DNA of 19,757 nt, from NCBI GenBank assembly GCA_021154985.1, contig JAJNQE010000165.1, positions 1 to 19,757 on the forward strand, written 5' to 3'. Below, one piece after another: positions 8,360 to 14,950 of this stretch. Within the stretch, counting starts at the first letter, position 1, and each line of letters opens with the position of its first letter. The translations under genes and the position numbers were made by a program. The stretch is from Hydrogenophaga sp. (GTDB taxonomy: Bacteria; Pseudomonadota; Gammaproteobacteria; Burkholderiales; Burkholderiaceae_C). The notes under the pieces are model-generated. The model did not search any database. It was not told where the DNA came from and was given only the letters and a program-made list of their open reading frames with translations.

Positions 8360-9657
8360 GCGAAATGCCCATGCAGGTACCACGCTGGCGCTTCATCCAG
8401 CCGCGTCTGGAAGACCCACAACACGCCCGCCTTGGCAGACAAGGCCACCCAGTAGTCGCGCACCACATGGCGTGTGGTGCCGTCCGTGTCCACCCGGTCC
8501 CACCAGCCGCCTTCCACACGCTGCGGGCCGGCGAGCAGTTGCAGCTCGCCCTGGTAGATCGGTCGGTTGCCGCGCACCAGCAGCCTCAGCGGCTCGGGCA
8601 ACACGAAGGTGGGTTGCGGCAGGCCGGTGTCGGGTGTGGGTTTGCGCGGCAGCGGCTCGGGCACGCTCTGCCAGCGGCACATCCATTCCTGGCGGTGGTC
8701 GGGCAGCACCACCGGGCGCAACACACGCCCCGGCCCCAGCCGCGCGGCGAGGCGCTCCAGCACCAGGTGCAGCGTTTCGCCCTGGCGCACGGTGTCGGGC
8801 AAGAGCGAGGCGCTGCGCTCCACCAGCGGCTGCACCTCGGTGGCCAGCAGGTGCAAATCACCCACGGGCGCGGGCAGTTGCACATGGGCCAGGTGCTCGG
8901 CCAGCAGGCGGCAGAAGTGCTCGGTGTCGCGCGTGGGCTCGGCCGTGCGCACCGTGATCTCGCCGCCCTCGCCCGCGTCGCGCGAGCGCATGGCGTCGTG
9001 CGCCCAGCGCAGCGTGAAGGCCGTGACGCCCGCGCGCCGCGCCGCCAGCCAGCCGCTCAAAACCAGCAGCAAACGCCGCGCGCCCCACAGCAAGGCCGGC
9101 GCCTGCTCCACACGCGCCATGAGCTCCAGCCGCTCGTCGAACCGCTCGGGCAGCGCCACCCACACATGGGCCTCGGGCTCGGCGCCGTAGGCCTGGTCCA
9201 GCGCCTGCAAGAGCTGCTTGTCAAAGCGCCGGCTCACTCCGCCGCGCGGCAACGCGCGCACATCGCCCAACGTGCGGCAGCCGATGTGCGCGAGCGCGCG
9301 CTGGTGCGAGTGCACGGCGTCCAGCACCTCCATGGGCAAGGCGTCGAGCAACACCGGCAGCGGTTGTTTGAAACCGTTTTCAATGCCGGCGCGGGCGAGT
9401 GCCAGCGCGGCCAGGCTGTTGGCCGCCCAGGCCACCTGCGCCACGCCCACATCGGGGCTCTCGGCCACCACGCGGTCGCGCAGCGCGCGCTTGCCGCCAA
9501 ACAGGCGCACGCTCGCCGCCACCTCCATCAGCACCGCGCCGTCGGCCAGCGCCACGCGGGGCGTGAACTGCAACGCCCAGGTGGCCACGGCCCGGCGCGC
9601 CGCCTCAGTGCACGGCGCGGTGGGAGCGCTCGGGAGCAGGAGTGCTGACCACAACAT
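8356..9657 (-). CDS. imuB: ImuB, inactive Y-family polymerase-like mutasome protein
   Basis: 433 residues. It opens with MLWSALLLPSAP and continues with WALQFTPRVALADGAVLMEVAASVRLFGG, a Y-family polymerase-like N-terminus that lacks the acidic metal-binding residues of active members, as is typical of ImuB. The middle holds a finger/helix-hairpin region (IGCRTLGDVRALPRGGVSRRF). The end, VEGGWWDRVDTD..RHVVRDYWVAL, is the conserved ImuB tail. ImuB is the hub of the mutasome: it contacts ImuA, DnaE2 and the beta clamp. I could not pick out a convincing clamp-binding motif by eye. The start overlaps the end of imuA by 53 bp and the stop overlaps the dnaE2 start as ATGA, so the three genes are tightly coupled. 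Confidence 0.92.
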   Translation of the reverse strand: MLWSALLLPSAPTAPCTEAARRAVATWALQFTPRVALADGAVLMEVAASVRLFGGKRALRDRVVAESPDVGVAQVAWAANSLAALALARAGIENGFKQPLPVLLDALPMEVLDAVHSHQRALAHIGCRTLGDVRALPRGGVSRRFDKQLLQALDQAYGAEPEAHVWVALPERFDERLELMARVEQAPALLWGARRLLLVLSGWLAARRAGVTAFTLRWAHDAMRSRDAGEGGEITVRTAEPTRDTEHFCRLLAEHLAHVQLPAPVGDLHLLATEVQPLVERSASLLPDTVRQGETLHLVLERLAARLGPGRVLRPVVLPDHRQEWMCRWQSVPEPLPRKPTPDTGLPQPTFVLPEPLRLLVRGNRPIYQGELQLLAGPQRVEGGWWDRVDTDGTTRHVVRDYWVALSAKAGVLWVFQTRLDEAPAWYLHGHFA

Positions 9658-10444
9658 GGTCGACCTCTCGGGACGGATCGGAGGGCAACAGCCGGCTGGG
9701 GAAGCGCAGCCGCGGCGTGAGGATGGCGCGCAGGCCGCCGGGCACCGAGCCCAGGCGCAGCGTGTCCTGCAGCGGCGGGCCCTTGCGTTTGAAAATGTCC
9801 AGGTGCAGTTCCCAATCAGGCCCCACGCGGGCCTGCAGCCGCAGCGGCGCGGCCGACGATTCGCGCACCGCCGCGCTCGGCCGGCACAAAAACACCGGCC
9901 CTTCGCAACTGGCCGCCAGCACCTGCAGGCGGCGCACCTGTTCAGACCGCGCCTGCGGCAGCCACACCACCAGCGCCCCGCAGGCGTTGGCCTTGATCAG
10001 TTGTTCGGCCGACCACAGGCGCTCGGCCGCCGTGTCGGCCCGCACCCAGACCAGGTGGCGCTCGTCGATGCCCTCAAACCGAAGGCCCGGCAGGTGCGGC
10101 GCCTTGGGCGGCCCCACCACCACCACCGCGCGACCAGCCGCACACACCTGGCGCAGCGCCGGCCCGAGCAGGCGCCACTCCAGCGTGCCGCTCTGCGACG
10201 CGAGGATTTCAATGACCCCATGGCACGGCCAGCCACCGCCGGGCAACTGCGCGTCCAGCGCCTCGAAGCCGCTGGAGAGCACGGCCGAGACCGGGCCACC
10301 GAGCTGGTCGCCACGCCAGATGGCGGCGGCCACCGCCATGGGCAATTCGCCGGGCAAACGCACCGGACGCGGTGCCTTGGGCGGAGGTGAAAACATCAGC
10401 GCGGAAAACGGGTCGTCCTCCTGCCAGTCGAAGGCGGGATGCAT
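9605..10444 (-). CDS. imuA: ImuA, RecA-like mutasome accessory protein
   Basis: 279 residues. Family landmarks are AAIWRGDQL near residue 40, then VLSSGFEALDAQLPGGGWPCHGVIEIL, a RecA-fold-like block (RAVVVVGPPKAPHLPGLRFEGID), and FKRKGPP near the end. ImuA is the RecA/SulA-like component that partners with ImuB and DnaE2 in damage-induced mutagenesis. I chose the ATG at 10444 because the open frame further upstream runs through the broken LexA operator and into the IS end, which was not part of the ancestral gene. No strong Shine-Dalgarno is visible before 10444; an ATG at 10396 is an alternative. It is first gene of the imuA-imuB-dnaE2 operon. Its normal SOS operator lay 36 bp upstream and is now split by the IS1595-family insertion. 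Confidence 0.9.
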   Translation of the reverse strand: MHPAFDWQEDDPFSALMFSPPPKAPRPVRLPGELPMAVAAAIWRGDQLGGPVSAVLSSGFEALDAQLPGGGWPCHGVIEILASQSGTLEWRLLGPALRQVCAAGRAVVVVGPPKAPHLPGLRFEGIDERHLVWVRADTAAERLWSAEQLIKANACGALVVWLPQARSEQVRRLQVLAASCEGPVFLCRPSAAVRESSAAPLRLQARVGPDWELHLDIFKRKGPPLQDTLRLGSVPGGLRAILTPRLRFPSRLLPSDPSREVDHVVVSTPAPERSHRAVH

Positions 10445-10480
10445 GGCGGGGTGTACGGGTGGGGTTGGGAAAGCCGATAA

Positions 10481-10495
10481 ATACTGTATGTACGT
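10481..10495 (-). promoter_or_regulatory. imuA-proximal half of a LexA (SOS) box split by the IS
   Basis: The sequence ATACTGT-ATGTACGT holds the CTGT half-site and the full 8-bp spacer of a CTGT-N8-ACAG LexA box, but is followed by ATGG from the IS end instead of ACAG. Joined to 11597-11603 (ACAGTAT) it gives an operator whose outer arms ATACTGTA and TACAGTAT are perfect inverted repeats. It starts 36 bp upstream of imuA, the expected place for SOS control. Confidence 0.85.
10488..10495. repeat. target site duplication, left copy
   Basis: ATGTACGT directly abuts the left IS end at 10496. The identical octamer is at 11589-11596 on the other side. Eight base pairs is the duplication length typical of the IS1595 family. 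Confidence 0.9.
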
Positions 10496-10520
10496 ATGGG
10501 GTATCCACTTAGCTCCAGTG
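10496..10520. repeat. IS left terminal inverted repeat
   Basis: 25 bp starting ATGGGGTATCC and ending CTCCAGTG. It matches the reverse complement of 11564-11588 without mismatch, and the match stops at the next base (10521). Confidence 0.93.
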
Positions 10521-10529
10521 GTGCGCGTA

Positions 10530-10549
10530 TGCTGGATAAATACCCAGTA
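10530..10549. promoter_or_regulatory. LexA-like CTGG-N8-CCAG motif inside the IS end facing imuA
   Basis: TG-CTGG-ATAAATAC-CCAG-TA has the spacing and AT-rich core of a LexA box, with CTGG/CCAG arms as in the E. coli ruvAB box as I recall it. Read on the minus strand it matches the E. coli consensus at 15 of 20 positions. It lies 85-105 bp upstream of imuA, immediately downstream of a candidate outward promoter. LexA binding is inference. Confidence 0.4.
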
Positions 10550-10554
10550 CATAC

Positions 10555-10582
10555 ATTCTATGGCCGTCACCCAAACATTCAA
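10555..10582 (-). promoter_or_regulatory. candidate outward promoter at the transposase end, pointing at imuA
   Basis: On the minus strand TTGAAT (10577-10582, overlapping the transposase stop codon) and TAGAAT (10555-10560) are separated by 16 bp, close to the sigma-70 TTGACA-N17-TATAAT pattern (4/6 and 5/6 matches). Transcription would start near 10548 and run out of the IS into imuA. Strength is unknown. Confidence 0.4.
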
Positions 10583-11547
10583 GCCTTTCGCACCACATCG
10601 CGGTAGGTCACCGGTGCAGTGACAACGGCTTGTTGCAGCAACCGGTAGAACAACATGCCCCGCGAGTTGGACGTGCGACGGTTGAAACGGAACACGAACT
10701 CGTCCAGATAGGCATCCAGATGCTCAGGCTGCACCGAGCCATGGTGGGTGCCCAGGATCCAGCGCTGCACCAGAGCCGCCACCCGATGCACACCCGCCAT
10801 CGAGACATGGGCCGGCACATCAGAGCCCAGCATGACCGTGCGCTGATGGGTAAAGCCCAACTCCGTCAACGACCGATAAGCGGCCGAGCCGTCCGTGCGC
10901 ACCTCGGCCCCTGGCCCAACGACCTCCAGCACAAACGGAATCACACAGGCGGCGGAGTCGTTGGAAATGCGGCGCAGACGGATGCGGCCAAACCCCTTGG
11001 GCTCCAGCATCTCCACAGCCATCACCACCAGCACCTTGCTCGTGCTGCTCTTGCGCCCTTTGGAAGAGATGGGGGCTTGCCTGTCCGTGATGGACAGGTA
11101 GGTCTCGTCAACCTCGACAACCCCCTTGAGTTGCTCGCGGCCCGGGCGAACCATGGCACGGCGCAGTCGGTGCAGCATGGTCCAGGCGGTCTGGTAGCTG
11201 CCCAGTCCCAGCACGCGCTGCAAGCCCAGAGCACTCACGCCTTGCTTTTGATTGGTCAGGTACCAGGCCGCAGCCAGCCACACGCGCAGTGGCGTGCGGG
11301 TCTTCTCGAAGATGGTGCCAGCGGTCACCGAACCCTGGTGCTGGCAGCTCGGGCACATCAGCCGGGTGCGCGTGGCGCGATAGGCTTCGCCCACGCAGCC
11401 ACAGCGCGGGCAGGCAAACCCGTTGGACCAGCGCAACCGCTCCAGGTACGCCAGACACGCCTCTTCGGTGCCAAACCAGTCGAGAAACTCGTTCCAGGTC
11501 TGTGGGTAGTCTTTTCCGGGCGTTGGCGCTAAAGTCTGGATATCCAT
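10579..11547 (-). CDS. IS1595-family transposase (ISXO2-like DDE domain)
   Basis: 322 residues, full length. The N-terminal zinc ribbon has C46-x2-C49 (CPRCG) and C65-x2-C68 (CPSCQ), as in IS1595 transposases. The catalytic domain shows VVEVDETYL (D147), EVRTDGSAAY (D219) and DEFVFRFNRR near 282-291, which holds the closing acidic/Asn position of this family. It cuts and joins DNA at the terminal repeats of its element. The start at 11547 lies 17 bp inside the right inverted repeat and gives a sensible N-terminus. It is intact, with no frameshift, so the element may still be mobile. Its stop codon lies 134 bp before the imuA start in the same orientation, so read-through transcription could enter the mutasome operon. 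Confidence 0.93.
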   Translation of the reverse strand: MDIQTLAPTPGKDYPQTWNEFLDWFGTEEACLAYLERLRWSNGFACPRCGCVGEAYRATRTRLMCPSCQHQGSVTAGTIFEKTRTPLRVWLAAAWYLTNQKQGVSALGLQRVLGLGSYQTAWTMLHRLRRAMVRPGREQLKGVVEVDETYLSITDRQAPISSKGRKSSTSKVLVVMAVEMLEPKGFGRIRLRRISNDSAACVIPFVLEVVGPGAEVRTDGSAAYRSLTELGFTHQRTVMLGSDVPAHVSMAGVHRVAALVQRWILGTHHGSVQPEHLDAYLDEFVFRFNRRTSNSRGMLFYRLLQQAVVTAPVTYRDVVRKA

Positions 11548-11563
11548 CCAGCTATTCTGCCTT

Positions 11564-11588
11564 CACTGGAGCTAAGTGGATACCCCAT
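11564..11588. repeat. IS right terminal inverted repeat
   Basis: 25 bp ending GTGGATACCCCAT, the exact reverse complement of the left end at 10496-10520. Confidence 0.93.
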
Positions 11589-11596
11589 ATGTACGT
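11589..11596. repeat. target site duplication, right copy
   Basis: ATGTACGT directly follows the right IS end and is identical to 10488-10495. Confidence 0.9.
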
Positions 11597-11603
11597 ACAG
11601 TAT
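11589..11603 (-). promoter_or_regulatory. distal half of the split LexA box
   Basis: ATGTACGT-ACAGTAT holds the 8-bp spacer and the ACAG half-site of the ancestral CTGT-N8-ACAG operator; the CTGT partner is now 1.1 kb away at 10484-10487. Sequence that lay upstream of the box, and probably the -35 region of the original imuA promoter, is on this side of the IS and so is detached from imuA. Confidence 0.8.
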
Positions 11604-11650
11604 CTTAAAGGCTGAGCCCTGTCCACTGGTGGAGCAAACCACCCCCAACA

Positions 11651-11668
11651 GCGCCCCTTTTTTGGCGC
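11651..11668. terminator. possible short stem-loop after the Bug-family gene
   Basis: GCGCC at 11651-11655 and GGCGC at 11664-11668 can pair around an 8-nt T-rich loop, 10-30 bp beyond the stop of the receptor gene. The T run lies in the loop, not after the stem, so it is not a canonical terminator. It is the only hairpin I see between this gene and the ancestral imuA operator. Confidence 0.25.
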
Positions 11669-11678
11669 CCGCCCTGGC

Positions 11679-12665
11679 TCAGTCGATCACGACCTTCGCT
11701 TCCTTGACCAGCTTGCCGAATTTTTCGGTCTCGCTGGCGATCTGCTGCGCCATCTGTGCGCTGGTGTCGCCGATCGGTTCGGCACCGATCTCGGCCATGC
11801 GGCTGCGGAACTCGGGCGACTGGATCACCTTGACCATCTCGGCGTTGAGGCGGGTCACGATGTCCTGCGGTGTGGCCGCCGGCGCCAGCACGCCGAACCA
11901 GGTGCCGATGTTGAAGCCCTTGAGGCCGGCCTCTTCCAGCGTGGGCACGTCGGGCAAGGCCGCCGAGCGCTTGGCTGTGGTCACTGCGAGCGCACGCAGC
12001 TTGCCCGCCTTGATGTGCGGCAGCACCGGCGTGATGGTGTCGAAACTCATCATGATCTGGCCGCCCAGCAGGTCGGTGGACAAAGGACCGCTGCCCTTGT
12101 ACGGGATGTGGATCACGCTGGTGCCGGTCTGGTTCTGGAACTGCGTGCCGATCAGGTGCTGCGCCGTGCCGTTGCCGTTGGAGCCGTAGGCCATCTTGCC
12201 CGGGCTGGCCTTGAGCAGGGCCACCAGCTCGTTCACGTTCTTCGCGGGCGTGCTGGCATTGACCACCAGCACGTTGGGCACCAGGGCCACGGTGGTGATG
12301 GGCGCCAGGTCCTTGGAAAAATCGTAAGGCAGCTTCTTGTAGACGCTGGACGCGATGGTGTGGTGCACCGCGCCCATCAGCAGCGTGTAGCCATCGGGCC
12401 TGGCCTTGGCCACGAAGTCGGCGCCGATGGTGGCCCCGGCGCCCGGCTTGCTCTCCACCACCACCGGCTGCCCCAGGCTTTGCGAGAGCCTGTCGGCCAG
12501 CGCGCGGGCCAGCACGTCGGTGGTACCGCCGGCCGCAAAAGGCACGACCAGGCTGATGGGCCGTGCGGGCCAGCTTTGGGCCATGGCGCTGCCACCGGCA
12601 ACGGCCAGACCCAAGGCCATGGCTTGCACCACACGACGACGGGTGAAGGAATGAATGGCGGGCAT
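11679..12665 (-). CDS. Bug-family tripartite tricarboxylate transporter (TTT) substrate-binding protein
   Basis: 328 residues. A signal peptide occupies residues 1-29, with an Arg-rich n-region (TRRRVVQ, weakly Tat-like), a hydrophobic core and a probable AMA cleavage site before QSW. The mature start WPARPISLVVPFAAGGTTDVLARAL is the hallmark of Bug receptors, followed by VVVESKPGAGATIGADFVAKARPDGYTLL, YGSNGNGTAQHLIG and VIHIPYKGSGPL. These periplasmic proteins bind carboxylates and deliver them to TctAB-type membrane parts, which are absent here; many Bug proteins are such orphans. I chose the ATG at 12665 because GGAG lies 8 bp upstream; a further ATG at 12677 would place that ribosome site inside the gene. 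It lies 105 bp after a tartrate dehydrogenase-like gene, which suggests a tartrate- or malate-like ligand (inference). Confidence 0.92.
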   Translation of the reverse strand: MPAIHSFTRRRVVQAMALGLAVAGGSAMAQSWPARPISLVVPFAAGGTTDVLARALADRLSQSLGQPVVVESKPGAGATIGADFVAKARPDGYTLLMGAVHHTIASSVYKKLPYDFSKDLAPITTVALVPNVLVVNASTPAKNVNELVALLKASPGKMAYGSNGNGTAQHLIGTQFQNQTGTSVIHIPYKGSGPLSTDLLGGQIMMSFDTITPVLPHIKAGKLRALAVTTAKRSAALPDVPTLEEAGLKGFNIGTWFGVLAPAATPQDIVTRLNAEMVKVIQSPEFRSRMAEIGAEPIGDTSAQMAQQIASETEKFGKLVKEAKVVID

Positions 12666-12703
12666 GCTTGTCTCCAAAAACGGCGCGGTGTGCGCTCTGA
12701 TGA

Positions 12704-12723
12704 ACCGGTCTCTTTGGACCGGT
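12704..12723. promoter_or_regulatory. intercistronic stem-loop between ttuC-like gene and Bug receptor gene
   Basis: ACCGGTC at 12704-12710 and GACCGGT at 12717-12723 form a perfect 7-bp stem with a 6-nt loop. A second small stem, CGCTG-AAC-CAGCG, is at 12738-12750. Stem-loops between a catabolic enzyme and its binding-protein gene often stabilise or separate the two transcripts; no T run follows on the minus strand, so plain termination is unlikely. The role is inferred. Confidence 0.4.
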
Positions 12724-12770
12724 GGGGATTTCCGGATCGCTGAACCAGCGAGCCCGGCACGAACGTCAGC

Positions 12771-13859
12771 TCAGGCGGCCAGGCGGTGTTCGCGCACAGC
12801 GAGCAGATCGCAGACCGCCTGGGTGACCTGCGCGGTGGTGGCCTTGCCACCGAGGTCGCCGGTGTGCAGCGCGGGGTTGCCGGTGACCTGTTCGATCGCC
12901 TTCATGAGACGCTGGGCCGCGTCCATCTCGCCCAGGTGTTCGAGCAGCATCACGCAGCTCCAGAAGGTGCCGATCGGGTTGGCCAGGCCTTTGCCCATGA
13001 TGTCGAACGCCGAACCGTGGATGGGTTCGAACATGCTGGGGTAACGTCGCTCGGGGTCGATGTTGCCAGTGGGCGCAATGCCCAGGCTGCCCGCGAGTGC
13101 GGCGGCCAGGTCGGAGAGGATGTCGGCGTGCAGGTTGGTGGCCACGATCGTGTCCAGCGTGGCCGGGCGGTTGACCATGCGGGCGGTGGCGGCGTCCACG
13201 ATTTCCTTGTCCCACTTCACGTCGGGGAACTCGCGGGCAATCTCCAGCGCGATCTCGTCCCACATCACCATGGCGTGGCGCTGGGCATTGCTCTTGGTGA
13301 TCACCGTGAGCAGCTTGCGCGGGCGACTCTGTGCCAGCTTGAAGGCGAAGCGCATGACACGCTCCACCCCCACGCGGGTCATCATGGTCACGTCGGTGGC
13401 CGCCTCGATAGGGTGGCCCTGGTGCACACGGCCACCCACGCCGGAGTACTCGCCTTCGGAGTTCTCGCGCACGATCACCCAGTTCAGATCTTCAGGCTTG
13501 CAGCGCTTGAGCGGTGCGTCGATGCCGGGCAGGATGCGCGTGGGGCGCACGTTGGCGTACTGGTCGAAGCCCTGGCAGATCTTCAGGCGCAGGCCCCAGA
13601 GCGTGATGTGGTCGGGGATGTCGGGGTCGCCAGCGGAGCCGAACAGGATGGCGTCCTTGTGGCGCAGCGCGTCCAGCCCGTCGGCCGGCATCATCACGCC
13701 GTGCTGACGGAAGTAATCGCCACCCCAGCCGAAGTCCTCGAAAGCAAAGCGAAAGCCCTTGCCCGTGGCGGCCAGGGCTTGCAGCACCTGCTGGCCAGCC
13801 GGCACCACTTCCTTGCCGATGCCGTCCCCGGGAATCGTGGCGATGGCGTAGGTTTTCAT
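12771..13859 (-). CDS. ttuC: Tartrate dehydrogenase / D-malate dehydrogenase-like enzyme
   Basis: 362 residues, normal for the family of isopropylmalate/isocitrate/tartrate beta-decarboxylating dehydrogenases. Landmarks are IPGDGIGKEVVPAG (9-22), LFGSAGDPDIPDHITLWGLRL (72-92), ANVRPTRILPG (102-112), VRENSEGEYSGVGGR (130-144), the catalytic Lys in TVITKSNAQRHAMVMW (K189), metal-ligand Asp residues in NLHADILSDL (242-251), and FEPIHGSAFDIMGKGLANPIG (277-297). DHITLWGLRL and EGEYSGVGGR favour the tartrate/D-malate group over LeuB. It probably oxidises tartrate or D-malate with NAD+ in the cytoplasm; which substrate is preferred cannot be told by eye. The start has GGAG 9 bp upstream. It leads a two-gene unit with the Bug receptor and is divergent from a LysR regulator that probably controls it. 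Confidence 0.9.
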   Translation of the reverse strand: MKTYAIATIPGDGIGKEVVPAGQQVLQALAATGKGFRFAFEDFGWGGDYFRQHGVMMPADGLDALRHKDAILFGSAGDPDIPDHITLWGLRLKICQGFDQYANVRPTRILPGIDAPLKRCKPEDLNWVIVRENSEGEYSGVGGRVHQGHPIEAATDVTMMTRVGVERVMRFAFKLAQSRPRKLLTVITKSNAQRHAMVMWDEIALEIAREFPDVKWDKEIVDAATARMVNRPATLDTIVATNLHADILSDLAAALAGSLGIAPTGNIDPERRYPSMFEPIHGSAFDIMGKGLANPIGTFWSCVMLLEHLGEMDAAQRLMKAIEQVTGNPALHTGDLGGKATTAQVTQAVCDLLAVREHRLAA

Positions 13860-13881
13860 GGGTTTGTCTCCGTGTGCGGTG

Positions 13882-13897
13882 ATTCAGTGGGGTGAAT
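13882..13897. promoter_or_regulatory. candidate LysR-type operator ATTCA-N6-TGAAT
   Basis: ATTCA at 13882-13886 and TGAAT at 13893-13897 form a perfect dyad holding a T-N11-A-like core, the general shape of LysR-family sites. It lies in the 113-bp divergent region, 24-38 bp upstream of the dehydrogenase start. Confidence 0.45.
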
Positions 13898-13933
13898 GTA
13901 GGCCTTGCAATGCGCGCTCATTCGCCGATAAAG

Positions 13934-13958
13934 TGAATCCATTGTTTACTTTGATTCA
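13934..13958. promoter_or_regulatory. second candidate LysR operator TGAATC-N13-GATTCA
   Basis: TGAATC at 13934-13939 and GATTCA at 13953-13958 form a 6-bp perfect dyad just upstream of the lysR start. The half-site GAATC/GATTC recurs in the first dyad, as expected if one regulator binds two sites in this region. The ribosome site of lysR (GGAG) follows directly. Confidence 0.4.
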
Positions 13959-13972
13959 ACAGTGGAGCACCC

Positions 13973-14896
13973 ATGAGCAACGCCATCCAGCCCGCCGACC
14001 TGGGCTTTTTCTCTGTGCTCGCCGGTGCCGGCAGCCTGAGCGCGGCGGCGCGCGAACTCGGCGTGACCACGCCTGCGGTGAGCAAACATCTGGCGCAGAT
14101 GGAAGCCCGTCTGGGCGTGTCGCTGGTCAACCGCACCACGCGGCGCATGGGCATGACGCCCGAAGGCGAGCTCTACCTGGAACACGCGCGCCGCATCCTG
14201 AGCGAGATCGACGGCATGCAGGAGTTGCTGGGCGTTTCAAAGGGCACGCCCAAGGGCTTGCTGCGCGTGAACGCCACGCTGGGCTTCGGGCGCAGCCATG
14301 TGGCGCCACTGATCTCGCGCTTCGTGCGCCAGCATCCGCAGGTGGAGGTGCAGTTGCAACTCTCGGTCAACCCGCCGGCACTGACCGACGATTCCTTTGA
14401 CGTCTGCATCCGCTTCGGCGCACCGCCCGACGCACGCGTGATCGCCCGCCGCATCGCTCCCAACCGGCGCCTGCTCTGCGCCTCGCCCGCCTACCTGGCC
14501 CGACACGGCACACCCAAGGTGCCCAACGACCTGGTCAAGCACAACTGCATCGGCATTCGCCAGGGTGAAGAAGCCTACGGCCTGTGGCGCCTGACCACGG
14601 GGCGCGGCAAAAACGCGACCACCGAAGCCATCAAGACACGCGGCAACCTCACCACCAACGACGGCGAGATCGCGGTCAAGTGGGCGCTCGACGGTCACGG
14701 CATCCTGATGCGAGCCGAATGGGACATCGAGCGTTTTCTCGCCAACGGACGGCTGGTGCAGGTGCTGCCACAACACGCCACACCCGACGCCGACATCTAC
14801 GCCGTGTATCCGCAGCGCCACCAGCTCGCGGTGCGCGTGCGAGCGTTTGTGGATTTTGTGGCGCTGTCGTTCAACAAGCAGGCTGGTGCCGCCTGA
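13973..14896 (+). CDS. LysR-family transcriptional regulator, DmlR-like
   Basis: 307 residues. The N-terminal winged helix-turn-helix covers about 8-66 (FFSVLAGAGSLSAAARELGV, TTPAVSKHLAQMEARLGVSL, VNRTTRRMGMTPEGELYLEHARRIL). The effector domain follows (LLRVNATLGFGRSHVAPLISRF ... DSFDVCIRFG ... LLCASPAYLARHGTPKVPNDLVKHNCI). The style matches the large group containing DmlR, the D-malate regulator. The start at 13973 has GGAG 7 bp upstream. It is divergent from the tartrate/malate dehydrogenase gene across 113 bp that contain repeated GAATC/GATTC half-sites. The classic reading is a local activator that responds to the dicarboxylate handled by the enzyme and receptor; that is inference from context. 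Confidence 0.93.
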   Translation: MSNAIQPADLGFFSVLAGAGSLSAAARELGVTTPAVSKHLAQMEARLGVSLVNRTTRRMGMTPEGELYLEHARRILSEIDGMQELLGVSKGTPKGLLRVNATLGFGRSHVAPLISRFVRQHPQVEVQLQLSVNPPALTDDSFDVCIRFGAPPDARVIARRIAPNRRLLCASPAYLARHGTPKVPNDLVKHNCIGIRQGEEAYGLWRLTTGRGKNATTEAIKTRGNLTTNDGEIAVKWALDGHGILMRAEWDIERFLANGRLVQVLPQHATPDADIYAVYPQRHQLAVRVRAFVDFVALSFNKQAGAA

Positions 14897-14950
14897 GCCT
14901 GCTGCCAGATGCGCCCGGGGGACCCCGGTTTGGAGTCGACAATCGGCCGC

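Larger units (their letters stand above)
10496..11588 (-). mobile_element. complete IS1595-family insertion sequence (1093 bp)
   Basis: The element is bounded by perfect 25-bp terminal inverted repeats at 10496-10520 and 11564-11588, each starting ATGGGGTATCCACTTAGC when read inward. It is flanked by an 8-bp direct duplication and contains one intact transposase with an ISXO2-like DDE domain. Perfect ends and duplication suggest a recent insertion that has not decayed. The transposase reads in the same direction as imuA-imuB-dnaE2, and the insertion point is the spacer of the LexA box upstream of imuA. Confidence 0.93.

Noticed and set aside
5996..8455. 819-codon plus-strand open frame opposite dnaE2
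   Set aside because: His/Gln/Ala/Val-rich antisense of a GC-rich gene; DnaE2 motifs on the minus strand are unambiguous.
10445..10582. An N-terminally extended ImuA starting at 10582
   Set aside because: The extension is encoded by the IS end, the duplication and the old operator, so it cannot be ancestral; the family-like protein begins around 10444.
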